Assembly (NCBI GenBank): GCA_004352715.1
Contig: SCFE01000011.1
Coordinates: forward strand, 1,748,814-1,812,813
Length of the DNA stretch: 64,000 nt
Source of the DNA: Hofstenia miamia
Taxonomy: Eukaryota > Xenacoelomorpha > Acoela
Direction: 5' to 3'
The stretch's first letter is position 1. The number at the start of each line of letters is the position of its first letter. Shown piece by piece: positions 33,764-46,466 of the stretch. The notes beneath the pieces were generated by a model. It searched no databases and had not been told where the DNA came from. It saw only the letters and a program-made list of their open reading frames with translations. The position numbers and the translations under genes were made by a program.

Positions 33764-34739
33764 TTAATACAATTTGATTTGATATTCGTTATTTTTTTAG
33801 AAATAGTGGATGATTAATTTTGGGCGTCACTTATATATATATATGCACATGACAGCTAGTGTTAGTGTTTCAAGGCAATTTCCTTCATGGGCAGCAGAAA
33901 ATTTTGGAAAAAAACTGTTTTTGTTTTATGAAAACACTAAAAGTGTATATTTCAATATTCATATAAAGCTTAAACGGTTTTGAAAATGGGGATATAATAG
34001 GAGGTTGGGAGAGGAATGAGGACAGCCGTCCTCCGTTTAGCTAACAAATAAGGGTATTTAGGCAACTTAGAAATTAAATTCTATATTTTCCGTAACAATA
34101 ACAGACGCATTTTACACTGCTTATTTAACCTTCTTATGTAAAATTCAAATAAAGAAAGGGCATTACGTAATTTAATAAAATTTGTGAAAAAATTTAGTAT
34201 TAAAATTATTTTTATGAAATATCCACCATCCCAGACTAATGTTCAAAAGAATAAATTTTGGAATACCCCTAATGTGCAAAACTTGAAATCCAACTCTATT
34301 CGAATTTTAAGAAACTGACCCTACTTAACTTGACTTGACATGAAGCAAAACTATTCCCACCTGAAGAGACCTAGTATTATCAGACCCATATTCAAAGCAA
34401 TTATGTTAATAACTTAAGGAATTATTAAGAAAACTATTATAAAAAAGTGTAGTTTTGGAAATTTTTGTAAATTTTTCCAATGAAAATCCAATTGGAATCC
34501 AATGAATAGCAAGTTTTGTTTGTCCAAACAATTCCAATGTCCAATTATAATCCAATTAGATTCCAATTTCAGTGGACAAGCCTGCTTGTGGGAGTCCATA
34601 CAGCCTCCTCCCTCCTCTAAGACATTGGCGTAATCCAGAAACCTCAATGTGGAGGGTAGCATACCACGATGGTTGGGGTGCTCTGCTCTTTAAAAAATTT
34701 TCCAGTGGCATAGGTTAAGGTATCAATCAACATTTTCCT
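33764..34739. other. Gene-free spacer before the palindrome
   Basis: A short (TA)n near 33832-33843 and repeated ATCCAATTGGAATCC-like words near 34483-34565 were the only structures seen. Confidence 0.45.
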
Positions 34740-35509
34740 TGCATTTTAAACAATCAATATTTGTTTTTCCAAGGGAAATTTGCAGAAGCAATTTCAGCAA
34801 AAAGTGTTCATAACATCTGTTAACTATTGATTGACAGGTGCTAATTGATTAGTCACAACTCATTGTTAATTCATGAATAATGGAGGCGTCATTGCTAAAA
34901 AAGTCGGGAATATTCACGCATTATATAATCAGCCAATGAATAATTTTGTACATGTTTGAGAATTTGTTATATATCTAGCAATTTTAATGAATAATGCTTA
35001 TGGGTATTATATCTTATTATTAATAGGAGATTGCATTGAATTCAATCAAGTCTATGACATATCATAATATTTGGAGAAATATATTAATCATGTATATGCA
35101 TAGTTTACATAAGTGTATAGTAAAGGTCTTAACAATTAGCATATTTGCAAAAAATTCACTAAGTATTGTTAAGAAATTAGTTGGTTTGTATGGAAATTGT
35201 TTGATATTTTAAAACATGGAGGTGGATTTGTTTAAAAAAAAATACAAGTACCATTAAAATATGTAGTTTTATAATTATTTACTTTTGAAACTGATGAAAA
35301 TATACGTGAATGGTGTATTAGGTATAAAACACATTACAAAACACAATTTACAAGTTAAAAAGGCTTTAGAGGGCAGATACACTTTCATCTTTCATTCTTT
35401 CACATGTTAATAAATCAGACCTGTTTTATTATTTTGATTGGCTTAAATGTTAAAGCTCTCCAATAAATGAGTGATAATTTTTAGTCTAATCACTCTTTTG
35501 CTTATCAAC

Positions 35510-35948
35510 AATGGTGAGAAAAGGTGTGTATGTCAGACAGATTAAAAAATCTATGAATAAGTTGGTTAAGGACTGAGCATGTGGACAATTACCAAAATCA
35601 AAAGGAAAAAATGATGAAAGACCTGGATCTGAGGGGAAACATTTGTTAAAGACCAAAGAGAAGTTACCATGCCCCATATTAGTTGATGAACTTAACTCCG
35701 TTTCAGAAGAACACCATTGTGTACAATACATACCTCTTTATAACTTGCCTGTTGGTGAACAGTTCACCATTTGCAATGTGTATCAAACTCAGACAAAGTA
35801 TGGTCCTGTGGTAAAGTTATTTTACAAAATGGAAATTGCTTTTTCCTTCCCAAACACTATGCACATCAAGCTGGAGCACAGTTTAAATGTTAATTGGACT
35901 TGGAGTTCATTGGTGCCAGAATATACATCTAAAATATTTTGGTTGTAA
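35510..35948 (+). pseudogene. Small arm gene, left copy (unassigned, TKYG motif)
   Basis: A start MVRKGVYVRQIKK is followed by a stop. Then a long frame (35643-35948) gives LPCPILVDELN, VQYIPLYNLPVGEQFTI and YQTQTKYGPVVK. After another shift it gives NGNCFFLPKHYA. The same order appears inverted in the right arm (48390 down to 48000). The TKYG..V..L..G..FFLP pattern suggests a compact beta-barrel, OB-fold-like protein, but I cannot name the family. It is broken in both arms. Confidence 0.5.
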
Positions 35949-37417
35949 GCCAAGTACTGTTTTAAAATTTAGTGTGTAATTTTATTTTAGAAGGTGTAAA
36001 TGCATACTCCTTGACAGATTTATTTTTCTCCTTGGATATATTTTACATAAACTTATTGATTTTTGGCTAGAACCATGAAAAATAAGAGACAGTTTTATGA
36101 AATAATTAAAATATATTGGGTAGATTGGACCTGAGCCAAAAAATATATGCATAATTTGAACAAAGCTCATTGGTGGACAGAAATGTTGAAAATTTAACTA
36201 GAACAATGTGTTTTAATGCACTAGTCAGTCTTTGCATAGAGTTTACTTGCAGAGATTGATTTCTTCTTTACTGGGTAAGTTGTTTTTATGTTTTGAAATG
36301 TGAAATTCTCTTTTTCTCTGAAACTTATAAAACTGGAAAAATTATTTAATGTCTTGTTCAATTTATTAAAATCTTCTAGAACATATGTGATAAATTAAAT
36401 AGTAATAACTTGTTATTCAAATACTTTTTCCATGTGGAATAGTGGAAATCAAAAAATCATTTATGCTTTCAATTAATCCTAGTGTCTCTTAGAGGGTTTA
36501 AAGCCTTTAAACCACATTTGTTAAAACATTGATAGTTTCTGTAATGCCATTACACATAACACACACATAACACATAGTGTGAACATTAGTCTAACATGGT
36601 TAATTCAATTACAATATAAATTGGGGATATAATCAAACCATCATGTAATGGAGAAATACAGATTAATTTTCATGTTACTAGTATAGCAATCAAATATAGA
36701 CTTCAATTTCATAATAAAAATTAAATTTCTATTGTGTCAATCATTCATCATTAAAAGATGAAATATATGCTATTATTAAACACACAAAGCTTTGAATGAT
36801 TAATTCAATTACATTGATGCAAAAAAATGAAATCCACATGAATATTAAGTGAATTAATTTGAACAAAAAGAGATGGTTTTGAAAAAACAACAAGTGGATA
36901 AATGATTGGAGAATGAATAATTGTATAAAGCTGACAACATTGTTGTTAATTAGGTTGGTGGTAAAACAAGGAAATTTATTCAAAAATGTAAATCTTGTTA
37001 TATTTTCAATAAATGATTAGCATAATTATTTCTAATATCCCACCAAATAGCCTGTGTTAGGTAATGATCCTATATTCTATTTCTTTATTCAATTAAAAAA
37101 TTTTGTGTAGAAATGCCATGTTTTAGTTTCCATGGAGATTATAATCACTAAACAACACAGCTCAAGAAAGAATATAAAGCAGTAAGTTATCTAACAAGAA
37201 ACAAATTTCAAGAAAAAATATTCAACTAATAAATAATGAAATGACAATGTATTTTCAAAAATAGGTGAATAATTTGTTTACAACATGTAATAGTTCTTTG
37301 TTCTAGCCATGCTTTGATTATTTGTTTTTAATTAGTTGTACATTATAGTAAACATTGATTCATATTAGAAATTCTATTTCTTTCATTCCACCTTAAAGAA
37401 TCAATCAAAATCATAAT

Positions 37418-38940
37418 TATTCTAGTGAATTATAATGAAAACTTGGTCAATATCTATCTATGTTTTATGTTCAGCTATGAAATGGATGCTTTGATGTCAC
37501 TGTTTTATAAAGGTATGTTTGTTGTTGAATTTTACCAAATATGCATTTCAATTTGGGTTTTTATTTAACACTCAGGGTTTATGTAGCAATGCTTGTGTAA
37601 ATTTATTCCTTGAATACTTATTAATTTTCCCATTTTCAATCAATAATTGAAGTGTTTTTGAGTGATTACTTGGTTTTTGTTATCTTGAGTAACATGGTGT
37701 TGAATAATATGTGTCTAAGTCAATAATTGCTAATTTAACCAGTTGAATTCATATATTATCATGGAATCATAGTAAAAAATCTAAAGGAAAATGATGGAAG
37801 AAATATCTTAACTGAATTGTTAGCCCTGGTAAGATGCTACTTTGCATTGACTTCAATTTCAAAATACATTTTAGACATTGAAAATACATCTACAAATAGA
37901 AACATTGATACACCTTTGACCCTGAATTTTATTTTTGTTATTATTCATTTTTTATTGTACATAGTAGTTAATGACACTATTCATTTGAAAAATCTTTGAA
38001 ATATCAGTGATATATTGCAAAAAATTCAAATGAATATAGATTACTTTATCTTATCTTATCTATAATGGTTTGCTTTCATCATTTGTACTAATTTACAATG
38101 TTTCACATGTTTTTAATATTTCTGATTCCTAACTCTTGTATTTTAAATATGAAAAGCAAGCACATTGTTTCAATAAATTTATGTTTCTATCTAATCTTAA
38201 TAAAATGACTAAACATTACAAGCATGTATTTGTGTTTATTTAATAAATTGTTTATCTTGACCATGTATCATGATATTATCAATATAAAATGCATAGGCTT
38301 CAGCATTTTGTTCATATTACATTAAAGAACATATCAAATTCGTGGTTATTCTGGTTGACAAGGGCAAATTGAAGTGAAAGCTTGGTCAATCTAACCATGT
38401 TTTATGCTCAGCTATGAAATTTCTGCTGATCTCATAGTTTTTTATTATTTATTGTTGAATTTTACCAAATATATATTTAAATTTTGGTTTTTATTAAACA
38501 CTTAGAATTTTGCATAGCAGTGCTGGGGTGAATTTATTCCTTGAACAATTATTTAGTTTCCTATTTCAATCAATAATTGATGTGTTTTTAAGTGTCATTA
38601 TGCTTTTTTGTTATCTTGAGTAACATGGTGTTAAACAGTACTTGTCTAAGCCAATTAATGTCAATTTGACTTGTTGAATTCTTGTATTATCTTGGAGTCA
38701 TAGTCAACAGTCTAAATATAGTGATAGTGAAAATATCTTAGCTGAATTGTTAGCCCTGGTGAGCTGATACATTGCATTTATTTCAATCTCAAAATACATC
38801 TACACATAAAAACATTGGCATGCCTTTGATCCCCTGAATTTAATGTTTTTTGCTTTCATTGTTTGTTCTAATTTGCAATATTTCATGTGTTTTTAATATT
38901 TCTGCTTTCTAACTTTTTTATTTTAATATAGCACATATTT
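37418..38940 (+). repeat. Imperfect direct duplication inside the left arm
   Basis: Two diverged units (about 37418-38155 and 38348-38940, offset about 925 bp) share blocks such as TTATCTTGAGTAACATGGTG and GAATTGTTAGCCCTGGT. I did not see this pair in the right arm. Confidence 0.75.
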
Positions 38941-40431
38941 ATATTTTTATTTTTTAGCAATATTCAACCTAACATTTGGCATATGGCTGATATTGTAGAG
39001 CTCCTACACTTAAAAAATATTAGTTTGCAATTTTCTCAAAATTCTTAGAAATCTATCTTTAAAGTACCATGCACCTATATTTTTTACATATTTGAAAAAA
39101 CAAAAGACACAATTGCCTTTATCATATAAGTCTGTATTTCATATGCCTGTAATGTTTAAGTATGGAATATTTACAATGAAATAGCAGCACATTTGAAAAA
39201 AAATGAAATGGAAAACCAATTAACTACAATGATTGCATATGTTAATCATTAGAACATGTGGAATTTTGTACAGTGAAATAGCAGCATATTTGAAGAAGTG
39301 GAAATGTAAAACTTTGCATGTAATGTATAGAAAATAGTGAATTAAATTGCATTGATTGTTAATAATTAGAAATGCATGGAATTTTCAGGGATAAGAAAAT
39401 TAATCCATGTTAGCAAAATGTTTGAGCTAAAAGACATATTAAATACATAAAAGCATAATGTTTTATTCCAATAATAAAAGGAAAACAAATTAATTTTCAG
39501 AAAAAACCATAAACTAGTTTGCAATTTCTAATATTTTAATAAATGCATGTGGTAAAACCCACATTTTTAAGACAAGACAAAAATGAAATTTATTCTACAC
39601 TTTGCATATATAATCATATATCACACACTATAAAGTTTGTCTATTGTGTTAATTTATCATCATCAATGTTGTTGATGTAAGTTCATATATTGTCACCAAT
39701 CACCACCTTTGTTTCCAATACATAGATAATTTTTGACAATGACTGTTCATCTGATGGGGGTTACAAGACTTGGGAATCACACAATGTCCAACAAGATATA
39801 TCTAAGTGTGGTATAAGAGATATGCATTCACAGATTTTTTCCAAAATTAAATGGAGAATAAATACGTCAACTATTGTGTATGTGTATTATGAATGCCATG
39901 TGATTAAAAACAATTTCTAGTAATAACACTGTGAATTTACCACACACATGCATTAAATTGAGAACAGAATGCAATAAAGGTTATAATGTATTTCTGAAAG
40001 CAAATCTATGTAATATACAAAAATAGCAAGTTTATATTACTGCAATTGCTTTAAAATGTTTCACTCTTGAGAGAAAGATTCCTTTTAATGTCAAATTGAA
40101 AACACATAGGAGAAACCACAATTGTCTAGAAGTAGAATAAAATGCTTTAACATGAAATTATCCATACCAAGTTCTGTCTCTTCTCAAAGCTCCTAACAAT
40201 GATAACAGCTTAAGTGTTTGGTTTTCTAACACAAAGACTATTTCCTACTTCAATTCCCACCATCTATTTTGTGGAGTGTACATTGAGAGAAAGTGCATAC
40301 AATATATTGTAAAAAACATATGCTAAACTAGAAATTAATTAGAGATATAGAGAGAAATCAATGCTCACCATTGTTTTATTTGCAATTACACACATACACA
40401 GTGGAAGGTTGAGTGCATGTGAGTTGAGAAT

Positions 40432-40872
40432 GGGGTACTTTCATCCAAAATTAAAAACTGCCAGAATGCTACTATATTGCTCAATAATCAACAGAAAAGT
40501 CCCTATAGTAGGCGACCAGGGTTTAAAAATTAAATATTTTCAAAATATTCAGCATTTAACTTAACATTTTGTTATTGCATATTTAAGCAATATGGTATGA
40601 ATAAAACCCACCAAATTTGGATGACCATAAAAACTCATTAAATGTGAATATATGATAAAAAATTTTAAAAAACCCTGTATGTGGCCCACAATTTCGTGGG
40701 AAATTTCATTTAGGTCCTCTGACATCACAGCAAGAATTAGAGTTTAATACTGAATATCTAAAAGATAAATGATATTGAAACCCTGGTCGCCTACTATACT
40801 AAATTTTCTATTGATTAGTAATCTATATAGTAGGATTTTAGCAGTTTTTAATTTTGGGTGAAAGTTCCCCAT
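40432..40872. repeat. Nested inverted repeat with TATAGTAGGCGACCAGGG arms (left copy)
   Basis: About 93-bp arms, 40432-40524 and 40778-40872, flank a 250-bp centre. The counterpart in the right arm spans about 44660-45035. It looks like a foldback/MITE-type element that was present before the arms separated. Confidence 0.7.
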
Positions 40873-41039
40873 TGTTGTGAGAAATCAATCAGCATGTACA
40901 AAAACATTTTTCAGTTATCAAACAAAGGGTGTTGTGCATGAGATAGCAATAGAACACATATCACAGTGAAATGTCTATAGCACTTAAACATAGAAACATT
41001 CTTCAATCATAAACCATAGAACATCACAAATATATGCAA

Positions 41040-42000
41040 ACACAGCTAAATATTTTTGTTAATTTCTTATAGATTAAAATATATGTGCAATTGTTGTAGG
41101 AGGTGTTTAAATAGAGAGGCATGTTTTTTCATTCAATACAATAGGGCATTGTAAATAATAGCAGACAGAGCTAAATATTGTCATTAATTTCTTATACATT
41201 AAAACACACATATGATTTTTTGTAGTGGAATTTTTGCATGGAGCCATGTTTTTTCTTTTGATAAAATGAAGGAATGTCACAAATGAGGCTGGATAGTTGA
41301 TAAAATGAAATGTTGTAATTGGAGATAGACAGAGCTAAATATTCTTGTTAATTTCTTATACATTAATACACACATACACTTGCTGTCAGAGGTGTTTATG
41401 TAGAGAGACATGTTTTTTTTCATTCAATACAATGGGACATTGTAAAATAATTTATACATCTAAAACAGTTATACATTTGCTATGGTGGACTTCAATGTAG
41501 TGGCGTTTTTTCATTTGATGGATAGAGTATCATGAAATGATGGGAGGTGGAGTTAAATATTTTTATTACAAATTTATATGTCTAAAACAATCATATGTTT
41601 GTTGTGATGGATATCTAACATGGAGGAATTCTTTTTCATTCAATACAACTTGGCATTGTAAAATAGTGGCAGATAGATCTAAATATACCATTAATTAATT
41701 TATATATCTAAAACAATTACAAATTTGTTATGGTAGACTTCAATGTAGAGGCGTTTTTTCAATCAATAAAACAAATCATCACAAATGACAGGAGGCAGAG
41801 CTAAATATTTTTAGTACTAATTTATATGTCTAAAACAATTATACATTTGTTATGGTGGACGTCAATGTAGAGGTATGTTTTTCAATTGAAGAAAATCATC
41901 ACAAATGACAGGAGGCAGAGTTAAATATTTAATTACTTTTATTACACATTAAAATGATCATATGCTTTGTTGTGCTGGAAATTTAACATAGAGGTGGACT
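41040..42000 (+). repeat. Tandem array, about 120-bp period (left arm)
   Basis: Diverged units each contain AGCTAAATATTT, a TTATAYATCTAAAACA-like block, a GTTRTGGTGGA block and GAGGCGTTTTTTCAATC. Starts of the AGCTAAATAT word lie 109-164 bp apart over about eight units. The inverted array lies at 43935-44640. Confidence 0.75.
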
Positions 42001-42481
42001 TTGCACAAATGTATGGATGAATAAAGGGAAATGCATTGTGTGGAAATGATGAAAAATATTTACAACATCTAAGCAGGTAAGACATTATTAAACATAAATT
42101 GACCAATTCCATTTAAAATATACAGAAACTTGGAGTGACTATGGAAGCAGAGCAGGATAGCAAAGGCAATTTATTATCATAGGTCTAGGGAATAACTATT
42201 AAATTTATGTAAAAAATAATTTTCATATAAAAATAATTTTCATATACCTAAACAAGGTCTTTAGCTGCTGCAGCTTGTAAATGGTGTGTTTATAGAGGCA
42301 ACTTCAATAGAGTATTTAATTGAAGTTTGTGGAATATCTAAATGGAAAATTAGTAAAATACATGTAAATGCAGTCTATACCTTTATGACCACATGGCAAA
42401 CTTTGTTAATGATCCACTAGATATCTCTTGTCATTGTAAGGTGTTAGCACCACTTTATTCATCATTTCAACAGAGATATTG

Positions 42482-43582
42482 TGGCTATGGTTGCAAATCA
42501 TCATCATTTCTCACCACAGAATTTCTTCACCATCCAAAATTCATTTGAAAACATTAAAATTCATAGTTTTTTCACAACCCTGGTAACCCCCTTTGCACTA
42601 GATTTAAGGTTGACATCCCCACTATTTGCACATATATATTGGATGGAATACATTTTTGATTTTAATGCCACCATCTGTGTGAGTATTCCATCTGTCAGCA
42701 CTCCTTCACCTTTAAATAAGTTTTCTTATTTGCCTTGCTAAACAATGGTGAATCTATCAGATAATTTGAGACATCAAAATGGCTGGCTATTGTGGCAATT
42801 TTTGCTCTTTATTTTATGCAGGAGAGAGTCCGTGTTGCTGTATAATAAGGAAATCTTATTCTTAAATACCTCTTTTATAACATCATAGTGGAGTTGAAAC
42901 ATCTGCAATTTGGATACATCTAAAATGCTTTGACCAATATTATTTGGTTTTGTCCACTTGATTTCCCTATGCCATAACATTACCTGCACTAGATTTTTGT
43001 AAATTATATTGAACGCCTTAAATTCAGGTTTCTTAATCAATTTTTCAGCAGCCTCCTGATCACCAACAAACTTGACTATGCAGTGTTTTCTGAGTGATTC
43101 CATAGTTTTCCTGAATACTGCATTTGACATTAACTTGTAAAAATTCTTTTCAAAGTCATTCCTGCTCAATGTAGGGCTTTAAAAATTGCAATTGCTGGAA
43201 CTGCAATGCTTTATGGAATTTTATCACTTTTTGACCTTGTGCAACATAAAATTGGAGAACCTTGTAATGTACTACATATTCGTTTTTATTGAAAAATGCT
43301 TGCATTAATTTTGGTAATTTTCCCATCTTTAAATTTAATGTGGTTTTTATATGTTTCTGGCATGGTGACAATAATCCATCATCCACACACATTTTATGCA
43401 GCACCAACAGATACTCTGAGTAGTTGTCATGCAAATGTGACAGATAATGAATGTCAACCATTACCAGGAAGCCTCTGTCTGCATCTGGCAGTGTTGCAAG
43501 TATATTTTTTAGACTCTTGTCTGTTCAGCATAGGCCTCCAGTGGCTAAAAACTCACACATGGAAGCTCCATACAGCTAATTC
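42482..43582 (-). pseudogene. polB (Polinton): Polinton/Maverick protein-primed DNA polymerase B fragment
   Basis: The enzyme family replicates linear element genomes from a terminal protein. In order, read leftward: LYGASMCEFLATGG, DIHYLSHLHDNY, KNEYVVHYKVLQFY, FEKNFYKLMSNAVFRKTMES, FKAFNIIYKNLV, IGQSILDVSKLQM and LLYSNTDSLL. It then continues into the arm (ILTQMVALKSKM, KGVTRVVKK). These are the palm and thumb landmarks of the DNA_pol_B_2 type. The exonuclease and N-terminal parts are absent. The KxxxNxxFG block has R for G, and the YxDTDS motif has N for the first D, so it cannot be active. Frames change near 43160 and stops occur elsewhere. Confidence 0.85.
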
Positions 43583-43935
43583 ATAGTGAGGACTCTCTCC
43601 TGTATAAATAAAGAGCAAAAATTTATATGCCAAATTGCCAGCAATAGCCAGCCATTTTGACTTCTCAAATTATTTGAAAGATTCACCATTGTTTAGTAAG
43701 GCAAATAAGAAAACGTATTTAAAAGTGAAGGATGAGCTGGCAGGGGGAATACTAACACAGATGGTGGCATTAAAATTGAAAATGGATTCTGTCCAATATA
43801 TATGTGCAAATAGTGGAGTGTCAGCCTTAAATCATGTGTGAAGGGGGTTATGGGGACTGTGAAAAAGACCATGAATTTCGACGTTTTCAAATGAATTTTG
43901 GAATGGTGAAGACCATTTTGAATGTATAATAAAAG
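43583..43935 (+). pseudogene. polB (Polinton): Second, inverted polB C-terminus (right arm)
   Basis: Starting abruptly at the polymerase motif DSLLYK (about 43587), the + strand reads HFDFSNYLKDSPLFSKANKK, KDELAGGILTQMVALKLKM and later KTMNFDVF. This is the C-terminal region of the same polymerase that runs leftward from 43582. The two C-termini are therefore head to head, separated only by the N-terminal part of one copy. This is the inner junction of the palindrome. Confidence 0.85.
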
Positions 43936-44640
43936 TAATTAAATATTTAGCTCTGCCTCCTATCATTTCATGATACTCTGTCTATTGATTGAAAAAACGT
44001 CTCTATGTTGAAGTCCATCATAACAAATTTATAATCATTTTAGATGTTTAGATCTATCTCCCAGTATTCTACAATGCCCAGTTGTATTGAATGAAAAAGA
44101 ATGCCTCCATGTGAAAATTCCATTACAAAAAACATATGTGTGTTTTAATGTATAAGAAATTAACAAGAATATTTACATCTGTCTGCTACTATTTACAATG
44201 TCCAGTTGTATTGAATGAAAAAGAATGCCTCTCTATGTAAACACCGCCAACAACAAGTGTATGTATATTTTAATGTATATGAAACTAACAAGAATATTTA
44301 GCTCTGTCTATCTCCACTTGCAATGTTTCATTTTATCAACTATCCACCCTCATTTGTGATGCTCTTTCATTTTATCAAAACGAAAAAAAACATGCCTCCA
44401 TGTGAAAATTCCATTAGAAAAACGCATGTGTGTTTTAATGTACAAGAAATTAACAAGAATATTTATCTCTGTCTGCTACTATTTATGATGTCCAATTGTA
44501 TTGAACAAAAAAGAATGCCTCCATGTAAAAATTCCACTACAAAAAATGTATGTGTGTTTTAATATATAAGAAATTAATGGTCATATTTAGGTGTGTTTGC
44601 ACCTATTTGTGATGTTCTCTGGTTTATCAATTGAGGAATG
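43935..44640 (-). repeat. Tandem array, about 120-bp period (right arm)
   Basis: Inverted counterpart of the array at 41040-42000, with repeated AATATTTAGCTCTG and GCCTCYATGT words. Confidence 0.7.
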
Positions 44641-46379
44641 TCTCTAGGTTTAACTAGAAAATTTTGTATAGTAGGTGACCAGGGCTTCAATATTATTTAT
44701 CTTTTAGATATTCAGTATTAAACTCTAATTTTTGCTGTGACATCAGAGGACCTAAATGAACTTTCCCACGAAATTGTGGGCAACATACAGGGTTTTTTAT
44801 AAAATTTTTTATCATATATTCACATTTAGTGAGTTTTTAAGGTCATTCAAATTTGTTGATGTTTATCCATACCATATTGCTTGAATATGCAATAACAAAA
44901 TGTTAAGTTGAATGCTGAATATTTTGAAAATATTTAATTTTTAAATCCTGGTCGCCTACTATAGGGACTTTTCTATTGATTATTGACCAATATAATAGCA
45001 TTCTGGCAGTTTTTAATTTTGTGTGAAAGTACCCCATTCTCCACTCAAATGCACTCAACCTTCCACTGTGTATGTGTGTAATTGCAAATAAAATAATGGT
45101 GAGCATTGATTTCTCTCTATATCTCTAATTAATTTCTAGTTTAGCATATGTTTTTATATTGTATGCACTTTCTCTCAATGTATACTCCACACAACAGATG
45201 GTGGGAATTGAAGTAGAAAAAGAGCTGTTATCATTGTTAAGAGCTTTGAGAAGGGACACAACTTGCTATGGATAATTTCATGTTAAAGCATTTTATTCTG
45301 CTTTTAGACAATTGTGGTTTCTTCTCTGTGTTTTCACTTTGACATTAAAAGGAATCTCTCTCTCAATAGTGAAACATTTTAAAAAAATTCCAGACATATA
45401 AACTTGTTATTTTTGTATATTACATAGATTTGCTATTAGAAATTCATTATAATCTTTATTGCATTCCATTCTAAATTTAATTCATGTGTGTGAGAGTGTG
45501 TTTATTTAATTTAATTACTAGGCTTTTCTTCCCATGGTAAATTTACAGTGTTATTACTAGAAATTTTTTTTAATCACATGGCATTCATAATACACATACA
45601 CAATAGTTGACGTATTTATTCTCCATTTAATTTTGGAAAAAATATGTGAATGCATATCTCTTATACCACACTTAGATATATCTTGTTGGACATTGTGTGA
45701 TTCCCAAGTCTTGTAACCCCCATCAGATGAACAGTCATTGTCAAAAATTATCTATGTATTGGAAACAAAGGTGGTGATTGGTGACAATATATGAACTTAC
45801 ATCAACAACATTGATGATGATAAATTAACACAATAGACAAACTTTATAGTATGTGATATATGATTATATATGCAAAGTGTAGAATAAATTTCATTTTTGT
45901 CTTGTCTTAAAAATGTGGGTTTTACCACATGCATTTATTAAAATATTAGAAATTGCAAACTAGTTTATGGTTTTTCTGAAAATTAACTTGTTTTCCTTTA
46001 TTATTGGAATAAGACATTATGCTTTTAAGTATTTAATATGTTTTGTAGCCCAAACATTTTGCTAAAATGGAATTTTTTACAATGGAAAATAGCAATGTAT
46101 TTGAAAAAGAAAGTGTAACCCTTTGCATGTAATGTAATGCTGAAAATTGAATTAAACATTGTACATAAAAGTGGTTAATCAATCGAAAATTTTTACAATG
46201 AAATTAGTCAGCAATGTGCTATTATAAAACACAATGTAATGTACACATACACACGAACACAAGTGTAAGCCATGCAAACTAAATAACATGTAACATAATT
46301 AGGCACTATAGCAAACATGTGTTTATAAATCAGAGACCTTGAAATGTCACATTAGAATTTTTATGGAAAAATATTAGTT

Positions 46380-46466
46380 TGCATGACGTCACCAATGCCA
46401 ATATCCATGGCCTATACTCGGCCAATCAGAATAGGTGTTATAAACCCGCCTCTTGACCAATCAGAA
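46380..46466. promoter_or_regulatory. Promoter-like CRE/CCAAT cluster
   Basis: A perfect CRE palindrome TGACGTCA (46384-46391) is followed by CCAAT (46392-46396), CCAATCAGA (46422-46430), a C-rich CCCGCCTC (46445-46452) and a second CCAATCAGA (46457-46465). Such a set is typical of a compact animal or element promoter and stands out in AT-rich, CpG-poor surroundings. I did not find it in the left arm. No obvious gene start lies nearby on either strand. Confidence 0.4.

Larger units (their letters stand above)
34740..42840. repeat. Left arm of the Polinton-derived palindrome
   Basis: Aligned blocks show this arm to be the inverted counterpart of 43583-49200. Pairs include 35640-36000 with 47930-48310, 36146-36200 with 47650-47710, 36980-37150 with 47040-47230, 39590-39790 with 45680-45900, 40330-40570 with 44900-45130, 41040-42000 with 43935-44640, and 42480-42840 with 43583-43900. 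It is longer because of insertions, including a direct duplication at 37.4-38.9 kb. It is AT-rich and strongly CpG-poor. Outer limits are approximate. Confidence 0.85.

Noticed and set aside
43296-43586. 96-codon plus-strand frame over the palindrome centre
   Set aside because: It is antisense to the minus-strand Polinton polymerase.
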